Shown in pieces: positions 1-11,843 of a stretch of DNA of 64,000 nt. A model generated the notes under the pieces. The model was not told the origin of the DNA and ran no database searches. It saw only the letters and a list, made by a program, of their open reading frames with translations. How positions within the stretch are numbered: position 1 is the stretch's first letter; each line of letters opens with the position of its first letter. Position numbers and translations under genes: made by a program. Location of the stretch: the NCBI RefSeq assembly GCF_035222375.1, contig NC_085891.1, positions 248,001 to 312,000 of the forward strand, read 5' to 3'. The DNA is from Podospora pseudocomata (lineage: Eukaryota > Ascomycota > Sordariomycetes > Sordariales > Podosporaceae).

Positions 1-613
1 GACATGGAGTTGGGATTTATATGACACATTGTGATTCTCTTGTTCATATTGAAGTTGCAGCCCAAACGCGTCAATCGCACCACCATTGCTGTGTGGCCAG
101 TTGTACTGAGCTGGGGACTGCCGTAGTCGTATGATTTTGGCTCAATAGAGTTGGTGCCATTGGCTGCACCAACCACAGCCACCCAGACACCTCCCCAGTT
201 GTCGGTCCACTACAGAGCAGTGCATCCTGATGACATTGAGCCCAGACTTTGGCATTGGGCCACCGGGCGAAACCGGGCTAGCATGGTCCAAATATTTGTC
301 GTGATTCGAGAATCCCCACAGTTGGTAGCTAGACACCTCTTGCGCTATCAATAAAATGACATTCAAAATAACAAAGGAAAGGGTATATAATAACCTAGAA
401 TGATAAAAGACGCAAGCGAGTGCTGGGCTCGGTCCCACCCCTTCTTCACCTCCCACCTCTCAGCCCATTGCAAGGCTGTTGGCCCTCCCACGCTGGCAAA
501 GGAAAAAACAAAGGAAAAAAAAACAGTATTACACAAGTGACTCATGAATTATCATTATCTCGTGCTCCACCACCCTAAACTCTCCCTTCTTCTTTACACC
601 GTGGCTTGGCCCT
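1..613. other. left edge, no gene recognised
   Basis: Downstream flank of the first gene. Only short frames without a recognisable product occur here on either strand. It probably holds the 3' untranslated region of the minus-strand gene that ends at 614. Confidence 0.5.
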
Positions 614-3600
614 TCACAGTTCATCATGGCCCTGAACCTTCTCCTTGACCGCTTCGGTCGCTTCGCTCGCAACACTTGCCACCTTCTCACCGACGCTTCT
701 GACCTTCTCGCCGGCCTCACCGACCACTTCGTTAGCGGCGCTGGCGGCTGAGCCAACAACGTTGGTGCCGGTGGCATAAGCAGCATTCAGCCTGGACACC
801 ACGCTTTCCGAGAATGTTGGTTCCTTGCCGACCAAAAGTTCAGACACGAGCGCGCTCACGGCCTCATAGCGTTGAGCAGCCGCATCACTGGCCACAGCAG
901 CGGCACTCGTTACTGACCCCGCCCCTTCACCAGCTGCCGCCGAGGCAGAAGAAGCGTACTCGCCAACGCCGCTGTAGAAAGCTTCGTACCATGGAGTAGG
1001 GGCTGGAGCACCATAGACCTGTATGCTGATCTTGGTGACAATGACATCCCAGCCATCAGCCACGTAGTCAGCTGCAGCACCAGCTTGCTCGTATCCGGCG
1101 GCAGCCGCAGAAGAGATGTTCTCGCCGGCAACCGATGCGGCGGAGGAAACTCCTGCACTGGCAGCAGCCGCAATAGAGGATGCACCTGACCCAATGACAG
1201 AAGCAGCAGAGGCACCAGACTCGCTTGCCGCCGACGCAGCAGAAGCGGCAGCCACACTAGCTGCCGAAGCGGCAGAAGCAGCCGACTCGCTGGCCACTGA
1301 AGCGGCCGAAGAAGCAGACTCGCCAACGGCGGCGGCAGCAGCAGCCGCGGACTCGCTGGCGACCGAAGCAAGCGAAGAAGCAGTACCGGCAAGATCAGTC
1401 GGTGTAGGGGTGGCCGTCATGGAGCTCACGGCTGCGCTGGCTGCCGACAAAAACTCGGAATACCTGGCATGCGCGAGGCCGAGACCGGCGTAGTAATTGT
1501 GCCGGGCGTTGTCCAGAAGCTTGTTGACATGTTCAGCTGGGGTGGAAGGTGTTGGGGTGGCCAGACCAGCTGCAATCTTGGCACTTTCGTACTGCTCCAG
1601 CGCCCAAGACCGGCCCTGTTCGAGGCGTTCCGAGGCAATGGACTCGATACGAGCCCAATCGACACTGGGCACGGGGACAGTCGGAATGGCGACCGTGGGC
1701 ATGATGTTCTTCTTCGTCTTGGTTGGTGTCCCGCGCAACTGAGTCGACACAGCCTCGAGCGCAACGTCCATCCGAGAGCTTGCTGAGGCCATGGCCTTGT
1801 TGTAAGCAGACGTCACCGAGGCGAGCATCTGTTGATGAGCAGGAAGGGGAGTGCCGTGGATCTGGGCTGAGACAGCCGACAATGCCTCGGAATATTGTGC
1901 GTTGGCACGAGACATGGCTGCGGAGTAGACCGATCTCAATTCGTCTTGCATTACCTGAATGGCACCGGACATGTCCTCCTCGTCATCCTCCTCGTCATCG
2001 AGGATAGGGGAATGACGGGGCACAACCTGAGCGGCGGCGCCAAATAGAGCGGGCTTGACAGTAGGCCCCGCTTCGGCTTCCGCGACAGGACGAGTATCAG
2101 GAGCGTCTCCAGCCTCCTCTTCTTCCCCCGCGGCGTCCTCGTCGACTGGCAGCTCAACTGGGGCTGGGTCAGCTTTGACATCCTCTTGAATCTGCGTCAC
2201 ATTATCAACAATAGGGGGGGTCTCGAACACCAGGGACTCGCTGGCCGCAAGATGCGCAAGATCGTCAGCAACTGGTTCTGGAGAGTTGTCGACATCGGCG
2301 GTGGCCTCGGACGTGGGCTCAACAACGCTGGAGATCTCTTCCGAGGCAGCGCTAATTGCCTCAGCCGGCTCCTCATCGCCCTCACCAGCCATCGAGTCCT
2401 CGGCCCACAAGTTGTTATTGCCAACCGATTGGGCAGCCTCAGCTGTCTTTTCCGATACAGTGTCCGTGACACCGACAACAGCCTCGCTTGCCTTCTCGTA
2501 CGCTCCCGCCACCTTGTCGACGACGGCATGCTGGGCCTTTTCCGCGGACTCGCCAGCCTTGTTGACCACGCTGGTGGCAGCAAGTCTGGCGGCTTCGACA
2601 GCCTCGGCAGCCTGCTGTGTCAGGGTGCTATCAAACTCCTCCGTCACATCGCCAGCCACAAGCTTCCAGTTGGCCACTTGCTTTAGACGACCGAGCTCCT
2701 TGGCTGCCGTGGCGGCCAGTTTCATGGCCTCATCCTCGATGTTGGCCCCCTCCACCTGCGCAGCTTCAAGGTTTGGGTGGGTAACGATGAGCTTCTCCAG
2801 ATCCCCCTTCCACTCGTCAAATCTGCTCTTCAACAGGTGGTACTTGGCCCAGTCCTTGTATGTGATTCCATCCGTCCAGGCCCACTTCATGCCAATCCTT
2901 TGCAGTGCCAGATCTCTGATGCCTTGAAGAACGGTGAAGTGGGTTTCAGCCGCTTGCGTGATGGAAGCCTGCAACTCGGTTTCGTACTCCTCACGCCAGT
3001 GGCGCACGGCCTGCGCCTTGTCTTTGATAGCCATACCGGCCTGCCTGACAGCCTGAACGATTTCCTCCTGTGCGTCCTCGGTTCCCAGCTCCTTGTCGTT
3101 GACTGCATTGATGATGTCGAGAATGTCGCCGCGGAGCAGTACCAGCTCAGAGACCGTGGCCTCTTGAAGCTGGTCGAGAAGAGCCTTGCCTGTAATTCGA
3201 GCATTTCGGCGAATCATCCTCTTGGAAATCTCCTGGACGCGGTTGTCAATCTCGGCAGCCCCTTCATCCACGGCTTTGGCGTAGCGCTCTTGCCAGTCCT
3301 TGAGATCTGCAGCCACCGTCTCACGAGCAGCGCGGCGCACCGGATCCTCATTCTCGACTTGTTCGGCAGTATCGGGAGGAGTGATGGGATCGACGCTGGA
3401 TTTGGATCGATGGGCTTCTGGAGCGTCCTTGGCTTGCGGTCGACCGGCTGTGGAAGAAGACTTGCTCGAGGCAACAACAGAGGTGGTCGAGGAGGCGGAT
3501 GGTGCAGGCTTGACAAAAGAAGATATCGTTTTGGAAGCAAAGCTAGAAATACGTTAGCAAGCTGTGTGCTGCATTAACTGGTAAAGACTCAGACTAACCT

Positions 3601-4546
3601 CGAAGCTGAGTCTACTGCCGACTTGGGAACTGACTTTTTGGTGCCATTGGTGCTGCTGCTATACCGGCCCAGTCGCTTGCCAATCTTGACAAGCTGGGGC
3701 TCCACATTCTCAACGTAGATGACTCTCAGATGCGGCCAGACAGTGCTGTCAAGGAAGAGGTTTGTCTTATTCCACGCCCAGGCGCATGTAGGCGCTACGG
3801 TTCCCAGCGCAAAGTCCGAGGTGGCATGATAAGCCTGCAGTGCGTAGGGCTGAGCAAACTGATACGAGGGTAACAGAAACTCGTGATATGTCTGGAGAGA
3901 GTTGGTTCGCACGATCTCGTAGTATGGCCCAACCGCGGCCGAGAGCTGGTCGAGATGTGGCGCGAGGGTGTGGTCGTATTGGGTCTTGGCCAGATGCTGG
4001 ACTTTGGTGATTTGAGGCTGTACAGACTTTTCCCACTGTGCCTTTCCGTAGACACGGGCCTGCTCAACCTGCGGGGCACCATGTTGCTTCGCGTAACCCC
4101 AGGCTGGTGTGATGACCTTTTCGTCCACAGCGTTGTAGTATGGGCGCGCCAGCTCAACGTACGGTGCCGCGTATGCGTCGTAATATGGCTCGAGATGTGG
4201 GGTGACGGTGTTCTTGAGCTGGAAGTAAGGTCTGCACACGAGCGGGGAGTTTTCATCGCAGGCGTCGAGGGTAGCTGGGCACCAGAACAGAATCGCGTAG
4301 ATCGAATACCATGCCACCAACCTGGCACGCAAAAATATGTCAGCTCTTCTCCTCTCTCGTCTGACAGCTAGTATTTGCTCACCTGGCAGCGAAACTGAAC
4401 AGCCAGGACGGCCAACCTGGCCCACGACTTCTGGTAATTCTTTTCTGGACAGTGTTGTGGCCATTCAAGGCGGGCGACTTGATGGCGCCGTTGATACCAT
4501 TCGCAGCCCGGTGGGCTTTCATTGTGGTGCCGTTTATGTCGTCCAT
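614..4546 (-). CDS. long single-pass membrane protein with C-terminal HDEL
   Basis: Three exons on the minus strand, 4546-4383, 4321-3599 and 3542-614, joined by introns with GTGAGC and GTTAGT donors and TAG/CAG-type acceptors. They give an unbroken 1271-residue frame. I see an N-terminal polar stretch and one hydrophobic segment at about residues 46-69. Next comes a Tyr/Pro-rich region with recurring PYY and PHL motifs, then helical coiled-coil-like sequence from about 370. A long Ala/Ser-rich tract of SAASVASE-like repeats follows, with acidic patches. The last four residues are HDEL, the fungal ER-retrieval signal read by Erd2-type receptors. If used, the C-terminus must face the ER lumen, which implies a type II topology with a short cytosolic N-terminus. 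I do not recognise an enzymatic domain. The role is unknown; a structural or ER-organising protein is only a guess. Confidence 0.85.
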
Positions 4547-6040
4547 GGCGCAAGACGATTCAGCACCAGGCTGAGGAGACGAGAAGAGAAAAAAATGACA
4601 GCGCCAATGCGTCAAGCAATGAAGCCGAAGAGAAAGGGCGTCAGGCGAAGTTGATTTCGCGCCGAAAGAAGGGAACAAGATGCTACTCGGTGATGGGAGG
4701 TCAGAAGTGAGGCACTGTTGGAGAAAAGACAGGTTTGGCCAAGGGAAGCTCGGACGGCTTGGATGGCTGTTTGGAAATGCAGGGGACTGCCAAGCGGGGG
4801 CGTTGCTGGGTTTCTCCTGCAGTGCCCTGGTCTTGTCTTGTTGCCTTGTTGGTTTTGAAAATGGATACAGGTAGCAAAGTCAATGTAAAAATTAACTGCT
4901 GCGTGTTGGATGCAACTCTGAATCTTGGGACATCTGGATGTCTGCTCGATTTTGTGTTAATTTTTTTCTTGGGAAAAGCTGCAAAAGCGTGACGACATTT
5001 GGTAGCCCGACTTCCTTGACAGGGCTCGGTCCTTAGTGCGACGCGGCCCCCCCTCCACGGACGTCATAGGCGCGGGTGGTACACCCCAATCCCACTGCAG
5101 CCCGAGGAATAAACACAGTGCCCTATCTTTCACCAGTATTGATGTCAATCAGTCATATACAGAGTTTGTGTCAATGAAATATGGATGGACCTTGAACGAG
5201 AAGAGGTGAAACTTTTCCTGAATGTTGGGTCAGCTTGTCGAAATGTTTCAGATCGGCGCCGGGTATGGCGAGGCAATGGCACCTTACTACGGAGTTCTCT
5301 TCAGCCTTGGGCTTCAACCTACCTCGGATGAGATGGCAGTTACATACTGTGTATGGATTATGATCCGATTACTTCCATTTCCTACTGCCTTGTCGGTCAC
5401 AAAGCACAGAAAGCGAACAGCAGATTTCATCACACGCTTTAGACTAGTGTAGATGAATGAATGATACCCATAAAACAGCATATGATTGATTATATCAGCG
5501 CAGCCTGGTATTGTGTGAAGTCATTGGGCACGTGCAAACGGCCCACTTTGTAGCAATCGCCGGACGTTGATTGGCCCTGACACGACGTCTTTGTGATAAG
5601 CAAAGCCCTGGTCCTTTGGGCGACGACCCTCCTCCGCGCTGAGCCTAGGCCTGCATCTCCAGCGTGGACGTGGAGTTGCACCTCCTGGTGGGATTTTGGA
5701 AATCTGTTGAAGATTTGCCATCGCATCCATCCATCGCCCATTTCCCATCTCAAATCACTATCTGACTGTCCCAACCAACAACCCATCACCCGATCAGCAG
5801 AAATCAACCCTTTGCTGTCGACAACAACGACAACGACAACGACCACTGCCACGTATTGCGCTCCCCTGTCAAACCGCCACCGACCTCATCTGCCTCTCGA
5901 TCCACGGCCACGGTCCCGCTGGAAACCTTCACATAGTTCCCATGCGAGGTTAGAGTAGAGGCCTCGGAGTTCCTGCTACGAATGGCGTGTCCTTAACGTC
6001 TCCCGCCACGCACAATCACTCGACAAAAACTCCGGTGAAG
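4547..6040. promoter_or_regulatory. divergent intergenic region (HDEL protein / Doa10)
   Basis: About 1.5 kb between two divergent genes, so it should carry both promoters. I see no further gene. A short run of CAACGA repeats lies at about 5819-5843 close to the Doa10 start. Two tiny upstream reading frames precede Doa10 (listed separately). Confidence 0.6.
5942..5996 (+). promoter_or_regulatory. two minimal upstream ORFs before Doa10
   Basis: ATG-CGA-GGT-TAG at 5942-5953 and ATG-GCG-TGT-CCT-TAA at 5982-5996 lie 99 and 59 nt upstream of the Doa10 start. If the transcript leader includes them, they could lower translation of the ligase. The transcription start is not visible in the sequence, so their inclusion is inferred. 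Confidence 0.35.
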
Positions 6041-9000
6041 ATGGCGGACCCCCAACTTCTGGGCCCCTTTCCGCCCCCCGACCCAGATCGATTTCCAAAC
6101 ACTAGGCTGCGAAGCCATCTTCTCAGGCCAGACTCGACGCCGCAAGAACCGCAACCATCACATTCTACGAATGATCCAGACACATGTCGAATATGTCGCG
6201 GGGAGGGGACGCCGGAAGAACCGCTCTTCTACCCATGCCGGTGCAGTGGCAGTATCAAGCACGTCCACCAGGATTGCTTGATGGAGTGGCTCTCCCATTC
6301 ACAAAAGAAACATTGCGAGCTTTGCAAGACGCCCTTCCGCTTCACCAAGCTCTACGATCCAAATATGCCCAGATCGTTGCCATGGCACGTCTTTGCCAGC
6401 CACATGGCCAAATATTTCTTCGCCAACATGCTGCTGTGGATGAGAGCGTCGCTGGTTATGCTGGTTTGGTTTGGAGCCTTGCCGTACGTTATGAGGAATG
6501 TATGGAGCATGTTGTTCTGGTTCAGCGATGATGGTATGGCTGCTTTCCTCTTCCACAAAAGACGAGATCAAGCCCATCAGCTGGCCTCGGCCGCTGGGAC
6601 GACACTTAACCCGGCCATGAACCTGTTCAGAAACAACACCACGTTAGCGACTAACCTCATATTCCCTGGCACAGCATGCATCGCCAAAAGCACCTCTGGT
6701 GCCGCTCAGGCCTCCAACGAGCACTCGGCCACTTCTACCATTTTACGTCTATTGTTTGGAGCACCCGATACATCTGGCGCTGTTTCCACCGAGGCGGTTA
6801 CTATCCCAACTAGGAACAACTCCCTTTTGAGCGGCGTCCAATTTCTTCGCAACTTGACGCGGCATCCTTGGCTAAACGACAAGGTCATAGAGGTCCTTGA
6901 GGGCCTGATTATAACAATTCTGGTTATTGCTTGCTTCATTCTCATCATCTTGGTCAGAGACTATGTCGTTCAACAACAGCCCGAGATCAATATGCGTGCT
7001 GCGTTTGCAGCTGCTGAAAATGCACCGCATCCCGCACCACCACAAGAGCCCCTGGCACGACCAGAACCCCCACCTGTCGAGGAGGAACATCATGACAACC
7101 CTGCTCAGTGGGAGGATCTACAGGGCCAGTGGGATCCCGCCATTGTCGAACCACCTCCGCACTTGGCGCTGGAGGCCAGGCGCCAGATTGCGTTGGCTCG
7201 CTTGCAAGCTCATGAAAGACGGCTTCAAAGACAGTGGGCAGAACCCGAAGCTCGATATCAAGCAAGGTATGCGGGTGACGACCATGCTCCTGCACACGAG
7301 GCTGCTGAGAATAATCCAAATAGCTTGGCTACTGGCTCACGAAATAGTTTGCCCATTTTGCCATCGCCCTCCTTCCTTCCAAGAGCGGAACTGGACGCCA
7401 TCGTCAATGGTGGTGAAGCTGCTGACGTGAAAAGCCGGCACCTCCATGACTTCCTTGCCATCTATCAGCGTGCCAAGGGAGATCCCCATCGCATTCTCGA
7501 AATTGCCAGAGAACAAGGGGCTGAGGAGCGACTGGATTACTGGCTGGCCCTTACGAGGTCGCTGCTGGATCGTCAAAACCGTACTGTGGCCGGTGCCGAT
7601 GACCACTCGGACGCCAGCAGCGCTGCTGAGAATACTCCAGCATCGAGCACGGATGCTCGTTTCGAGAATATGGATTCTCCACCGTTTGGAGGCCTTCGTC
7701 CAGCCACCCAGGCTATGGAGTGGACGACCTTTTCGGCCGGCGAGGACAATTTTGGACCCCGACATGATAGAAAAGGCAAGGGCGTACTAAGAGAGGATTC
7801 CGACGGTGAAAGCGCCCACACCGAAGACAGTGAAAGACCCTTGGCAAGCCCGCTTCGACCAAGGGCCAACACAGATGGTCCCAAAATTAGCGATACAATC
7901 CACCCGTTGGCCAACAATAGCTGGTCGTTCCAGACCTTGACAGAACAAGAGCCTGATGGGATGTTGAATGACCAACACCGGACTGAGTCGACATCTTCGG
8001 GGCACTCGACTTTCGGATCACCCAAACAACCGGCGTCTCGACAAGATGCTGCGTCTGCCTTCTTCAAGAGGCCCAGATTCACCGAGGCTGCATTCGAACT
8101 TGACCAGACCACCCAGTCTGTGCCGCATCTGAGCAGCAGGGCTGAGGAAGAACTGCCAGTTGATCATCTGACTTCAGGACAGGAATCAAGCGCCGATTTT
8201 TGGGACATGACCTCGGGTGCTGAAGCGGCCCAGTCAGAGACAACCCCTCCGCCAGCCTTACCAGAGAATGGGGAGGATGCCGATGCGCAGGCCGAGCCAC
8301 AAACCCCGATTCCGCCAGCCCCGCGCCCCCAGCCCGTAGGCATTGTCGACAGACTTGCTGATTTTATGTGGCGGGATGTGGATGGAATAGACCCGGCCGA
8401 GCTTGCTGCAGCTGACGCTCTGCAATTCGACGTGGTGGAAGGTGATCTCGCCAACGATGAGGTAGAAGAGGACGACCCCGAAGTGCCACAGCGAGATAGA
8501 GAGGTGGTTGAAGCCGCTGTGGCAGCTGGGCTGGATCCAGACGCAATCGAAGATGCTGAGGACTTGGAAGGGATCCTGGAGCTCCTCGGTATGCGAGGTC
8601 CCGTCGCTGGCTTATTTCAGAATGCCATATTCTGCTCTTTCCTCGTATCTATTACCGTCTTCCTCGGTATCGTAGTCCCCTACAATATCGGGCGTATGAC
8701 AGTTTGGATGATCGCGAATCCTATTCGACCGGCGCGGATGCTCTTCGGCTTATGCATGCTCGTTCAGGACATCGCCATTGTATTGTTCGGATTAGCAGTT
8801 TTGTTCGGCGCGAAGGCTCTTCTCGTGCTCACGAAAGTCGCCCCCAGTTTGCTTGGCTCTGTGGTCGACCTTCTCACAACCACGTCGGCCATGTCCTATG
8901 GCACCATGATGAGTGCTTCCAACAGAGTGGGGAGCAGTTTTTTTGCCGAAATCGTCCACATTTCTGGCACTGAGATACAAAACTTCTCTGCCATCAGTCA

Positions 9001-11437
9001 TGAGGCATTGCTTCAACTGAAGGGCCACATTAGTCTGGGGTTCGCTGCACTTGTCACAGCGGTGGACTACCTCTCCTCCGGTGATTACGCCGAAAAGAGC
9101 TCCGACATCGTGTCATTCATGGAAGGGCTCGCTACAATAACGATGGGATGCTTGAAGCAACTCCCCGGCATCCTCACCAACCCCAACTCTTGGGTACTTA
9201 ACCTCAGCGTGCCAAATTCCACGTCAATGGCCTTTGATGCAGAACTTGCTCAGTGGAGCGGCACCGACAGACTCTGGGCTATCGTGGCTGGTTATGTTGC
9301 CATCTCCATCATTGCTAGTCTCTACTTGCGACGAGGAAGCCCCTTTTTTACGGGTCCAACAGGTCAGGATTGGGAAGCATCCATTATTGATGGCCTCAAC
9401 CAAGCTAGTGGCGTCATGAAGGTGATCCTGATCATTGGTATCGAGATGCTCGTCTTCCCGCTCTATTGTGGGCTGCTGCTCGACCTCGCCTTGCTGCCCC
9501 TTTTCGCGGGCGCCACGATTAGGTCAAGGGTCCTCTTCACCATGAACTACCCGGTCACGTCCATCTTCGTTCACTGGTTTGTCGGAACAGGGTACATGTT
9601 TCACTTTGCCCTTTTCGTCTCCATGTGTAGAAAGATCATGCGCAAAGGGGTTCTCTACTTTATCCGCGACCCCGACGACCCGGAGTTCCACCCGATCCGC
9701 GATGTTCTGGAGCGCAGTGTCGCGACTCAGCTGCGCAAAATCCTGTTTTCTGCCTTGGTTTATGGCGCACTCGTCATGGTTTGCCTAGGCGGCGTCGTCT
9801 GGGGGCTTGCCCTTTCTGCTTCGAGCGTTCTACCGATCCACTACTCGTCCAATGAGCCTATGCTGGAGTTTCCCGTCGATTTGCTCTTTTACAACTTCCT
9901 CATGCCACTAGCAGTTCGTCACTTCAAGCCCAGTGATGGTCTACATGCCATGTACACGTGGTGGTTTCGGAAATGTGCCCGAGGCTTGAGGGTGACTTGG
10001 TTCTTATTTGGGGAGCGTCGCATCGATGAAGAAGGCAAACTTGTACTGAAGAGCGACTCACCCGATGCGGCCCTGCCGTGGTGGCGGACATTGTTCCTTG
10101 AAGTGAATAACGACCAGGTGCGGGCAAAGCAGTGGACCAACCCTTTCGAGCCCAGCCCGGAGAAACCGACCGTCATGCGAACGGAAGACGCTCTCTTGTG
10201 GAACACAAACAAGAAGGCCCTCATCGAGTCAGGCCAACTCATCCCTGACGGACGCTATGTTCGGGCGCCATGCTCTGATCAGGTCAAAATTCCCAAGGGC
10301 AAGAGGGTGTTTCTCGACGTATCCGAAGATAACAAGCGACGGGACGAGGCTGCACCAACTGATCTGTACAACTCTGAAGAGTTTCAATTCGTCTATGTGC
10401 CGCCCCATTTTAGGCTCCGGGTCTTCCTCTTCATCACTTTCATCTGGGCCTTCGCCGCCATCACGGGTATTGGTTTCACCATCGTACCGCTCGTCTTTGG
10501 CCGTTGGATGTTTAGATCTCTTCTTCCCAGTCACATTCATACCAACGATATCTACGCTTTCAGCATCGGCATCTACATTTTGGGCTCTGCTGCTTATGCC
10601 GCATTTCATGCGCCGTCCATCTACCGTGCCGCACACGATTGGGTCGACAGCTTTACAAGGACCGTCGTCAATGGGGAGGCTGTCCGGCCAATGGTTGATG
10701 CAGGTATCCGGGTTGCCAAGATTATTTACGCCCACGTCTTTTACCATATCGTCTTTCCCCTCATGCTTGCCTCATTGGTGGAGTTGTATCTTTTGACGCC
10801 GGTGAATGAGATCCTATATGGTGCCCTACCTAAGAAGCGAGCTGATACTTCTGAGCTTGCGCCCATCATGACGCCAGGTGCTGAACTCAATCCGAAGCAT
10901 ACTGTTCGTTTGGTCCAGGCCTGGACCATTGGCCTGCTCTATCTCAACCTCATCAACCGGATCATCAACCGCTGGTTCTCGGGTACCCGCCTTGCTGCAG
11001 CCGTGATGGCTATCTTCCGGCGTGGCTGGCTGCATCCAGATGTCTCCATCCTGACTCGGGCTTTCATCGTTCCTGGACTCATCCTCTGGAGCAGTGCCGT
11101 CATCGCGCCGCTCCTCCTTGCCAGACTTGGCGTGGCTAACGGGCTACATGAGGCCATGCTTCACTCATCGTATGGCGCACCTCTTGTCGGCCATGCCGAG
11201 TTAAGCCATGCATACAAGGTCATCATCTACCGTCTGAGTTACCCCGTCATGGCTGTGTTGGCTGTCTGTGCAGTTGTGCTCTGGAGTATGTTTGGTGTGT
11301 TCAGGAGGTGGAACATGCGTATAAGAGACGAGGCATATCTAATCGGGGAAAGGTTGCATAACTTTGGGGCGTCGGTGGGAAATAGCACCCCAAAGGGGAA
11401 GGCCGCAGCTTGGAGAGGCGCTCCGGGAAGAATATAG
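6041..11437 (+). CDS. doa10: ER membrane E3 ubiquitin ligase Doa10/SSM4 (RING-CH)
   Basis: Single exon of 1798 residues. I start at the ATG at 6041 because the longer frame opens only with GTG. A RING-CH (C4HC3) finger sits at the N-terminus: C49, C52, C66, C68, H76, C79, C92, C95. Many membrane segments follow: a pair just after the RING region, a long low-complexity acidic linker of roughly residues 330-860, then a membrane-rich second half. Length, RING-CH position and multi-pass layout match the Doa10/MARCH6 family. These proteins ubiquitinate misfolded membrane, cytosolic and nuclear proteins and sterol enzymes at the ER and inner nuclear membrane, with Ubc6 and Ubc7. The neighbour upstream carries an HDEL signal, so two ER-linked genes are divergent here, though that may be chance. 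Confidence 0.95.
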   Translation: MADPQLLGPFPPPDPDRFPNTRLRSHLLRPDSTPQEPQPSHSTNDPDTCRICRGEGTPEEPLFYPCRCSGSIKHVHQDCLMEWLSHSQKKHCELCKTPFRFTKLYDPNMPRSLPWHVFASHMAKYFFANMLLWMRASLVMLVWFGALPYVMRNVWSMLFWFSDDGMAAFLFHKRRDQAHQLASAAGTTLNPAMNLFRNNTTLATNLIFPGTACIAKSTSGAAQASNEHSATSTILRLLFGAPDTSGAVSTEAVTIPTRNNSLLSGVQFLRNLTRHPWLNDKVIEVLEGLIITILVIACFILIILVRDYVVQQQPEINMRAAFAAAENAPHPAPPQEPLARPEPPPVEEEHHDNPAQWEDLQGQWDPAIVEPPPHLALEARRQIALARLQAHERRLQRQWAEPEARYQARYAGDDHAPAHEAAENNPNSLATGSRNSLPILPSPSFLPRAELDAIVNGGEAADVKSRHLHDFLAIYQRAKGDPHRILEIAREQGAEERLDYWLALTRSLLDRQNRTVAGADDHSDASSAAENTPASSTDARFENMDSPPFGGLRPATQAMEWTTFSAGEDNFGPRHDRKGKGVLREDSDGESAHTEDSERPLASPLRPRANTDGPKISDTIHPLANNSWSFQTLTEQEPDGMLNDQHRTESTSSGHSTFGSPKQPASRQDAASAFFKRPRFTEAAFELDQTTQSVPHLSSRAEEELPVDHLTSGQESSADFWDMTSGAEAAQSETTPPPALPENGEDADAQAEPQTPIPPAPRPQPVGIVDRLADFMWRDVDGIDPAELAAADALQFDVVEGDLANDEVEEDDPEVPQRDREVVEAAVAAGLDPDAIEDAEDLEGILELLGMRGPVAGLFQNAIFCSFLVSITVFLGIVVPYNIGRMTVWMIANPIRPARMLFGLCMLVQDIAIVLFGLAVLFGAKALLVLTKVAPSLLGSVVDLLTTTSAMSYGTMMSASNRVGSSFFAEIVHISGTEIQNFSAISHEALLQLKGHISLGFAALVTAVDYLSSGDYAEKSSDIVSFMEGLATITMGCLKQLPGILTNPNSWVLNLSVPNSTSMAFDAELAQWSGTDRLWAIVAGYVAISIIASLYLRRGSPFFTGPTGQDWEASIIDGLNQASGVMKVILIIGIEMLVFPLYCGLLLDLALLPLFAGATIRSRVLFTMNYPVTSIFVHWFVGTGYMFHFALFVSMCRKIMRKGVLYFIRDPDDPEFHPIRDVLERSVATQLRKILFSALVYGALVMVCLGGVVWGLALSASSVLPIHYSSNEPMLEFPVDLLFYNFLMPLAVRHFKPSDGLHAMYTWWFRKCARGLRVTWFLFGERRIDEEGKLVLKSDSPDAALPWWRTLFLEVNNDQVRAKQWTNPFEPSPEKPTVMRTEDALLWNTNKKALIESGQLIPDGRYVRAPCSDQVKIPKGKRVFLDVSEDNKRRDEAAPTDLYNSEEFQFVYVPPHFRLRVFLFITFIWAFAAITGIGFTIVPLVFGRWMFRSLLPSHIHTNDIYAFSIGIYILGSAAYAAFHAPSIYRAAHDWVDSFTRTVVNGEAVRPMVDAGIRVAKIIYAHVFYHIVFPLMLASLVELYLLTPVNEILYGALPKKRADTSELAPIMTPGAELNPKHTVRLVQAWTIGLLYLNLINRIINRWFSGTRLAAAVMAIFRRGWLHPDVSILTRAFIVPGLILWSSAVIAPLLLARLGVANGLHEAMLHSSYGAPLVGHAELSHAYKVIIYRLSYPVMAVLAVCAVVLWSMFGVFRRWNMRIRDEAYLIGERLHNFGASVGNSTPKGKAAAWRGAPGRI

Positions 11438-11843
11438 AAGGGTGCAATATCTTTTGCATTACAAACGTGTTCATCGTCACGAGCGCGACGTCTTTTGTTC
11501 TGGGAAGGTAGTTATAGACGGTCAGCATGGGTTGGTTGGTTGGCTTGGCGTTTGGCTGAACAGGTGATGATTTACGGAGCAGAATTATAGCAGAAGCGAT
11601 AGGCGGAAATTCTTCAGGTACTGGGAGCTACGAGTGTACATCTTAATGTTTTGTATGTAGCAGTTACAAAAGTACATACCCTATCCATGAGCTACTGATG
11701 AATTGACGCTGTGACAGGCCCTGGTCTCCGAAAATAGGGGTAAAGTGGGTCCTGGAAAGGGGTTATGATGGACAAGCTTGAGGGCTTGGCAGTCAGCCAT
11801 GTGTAACTTTGTTTATTTATCTATGTGCACGCCGACATGCCGA
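11438..11843. other. convergent 3' region
   Basis: About 400 bp between the ends of Doa10 and the convergent carrier gene. Nothing beyond untranslated sequence is seen. Confidence 0.6.

Noticed and set aside
2777-3577. 266-codon plus-strand frame in the HDEL protein gene
   Set aside because: Antisense of a spliced frame that continues precisely to HDEL; no similarity.
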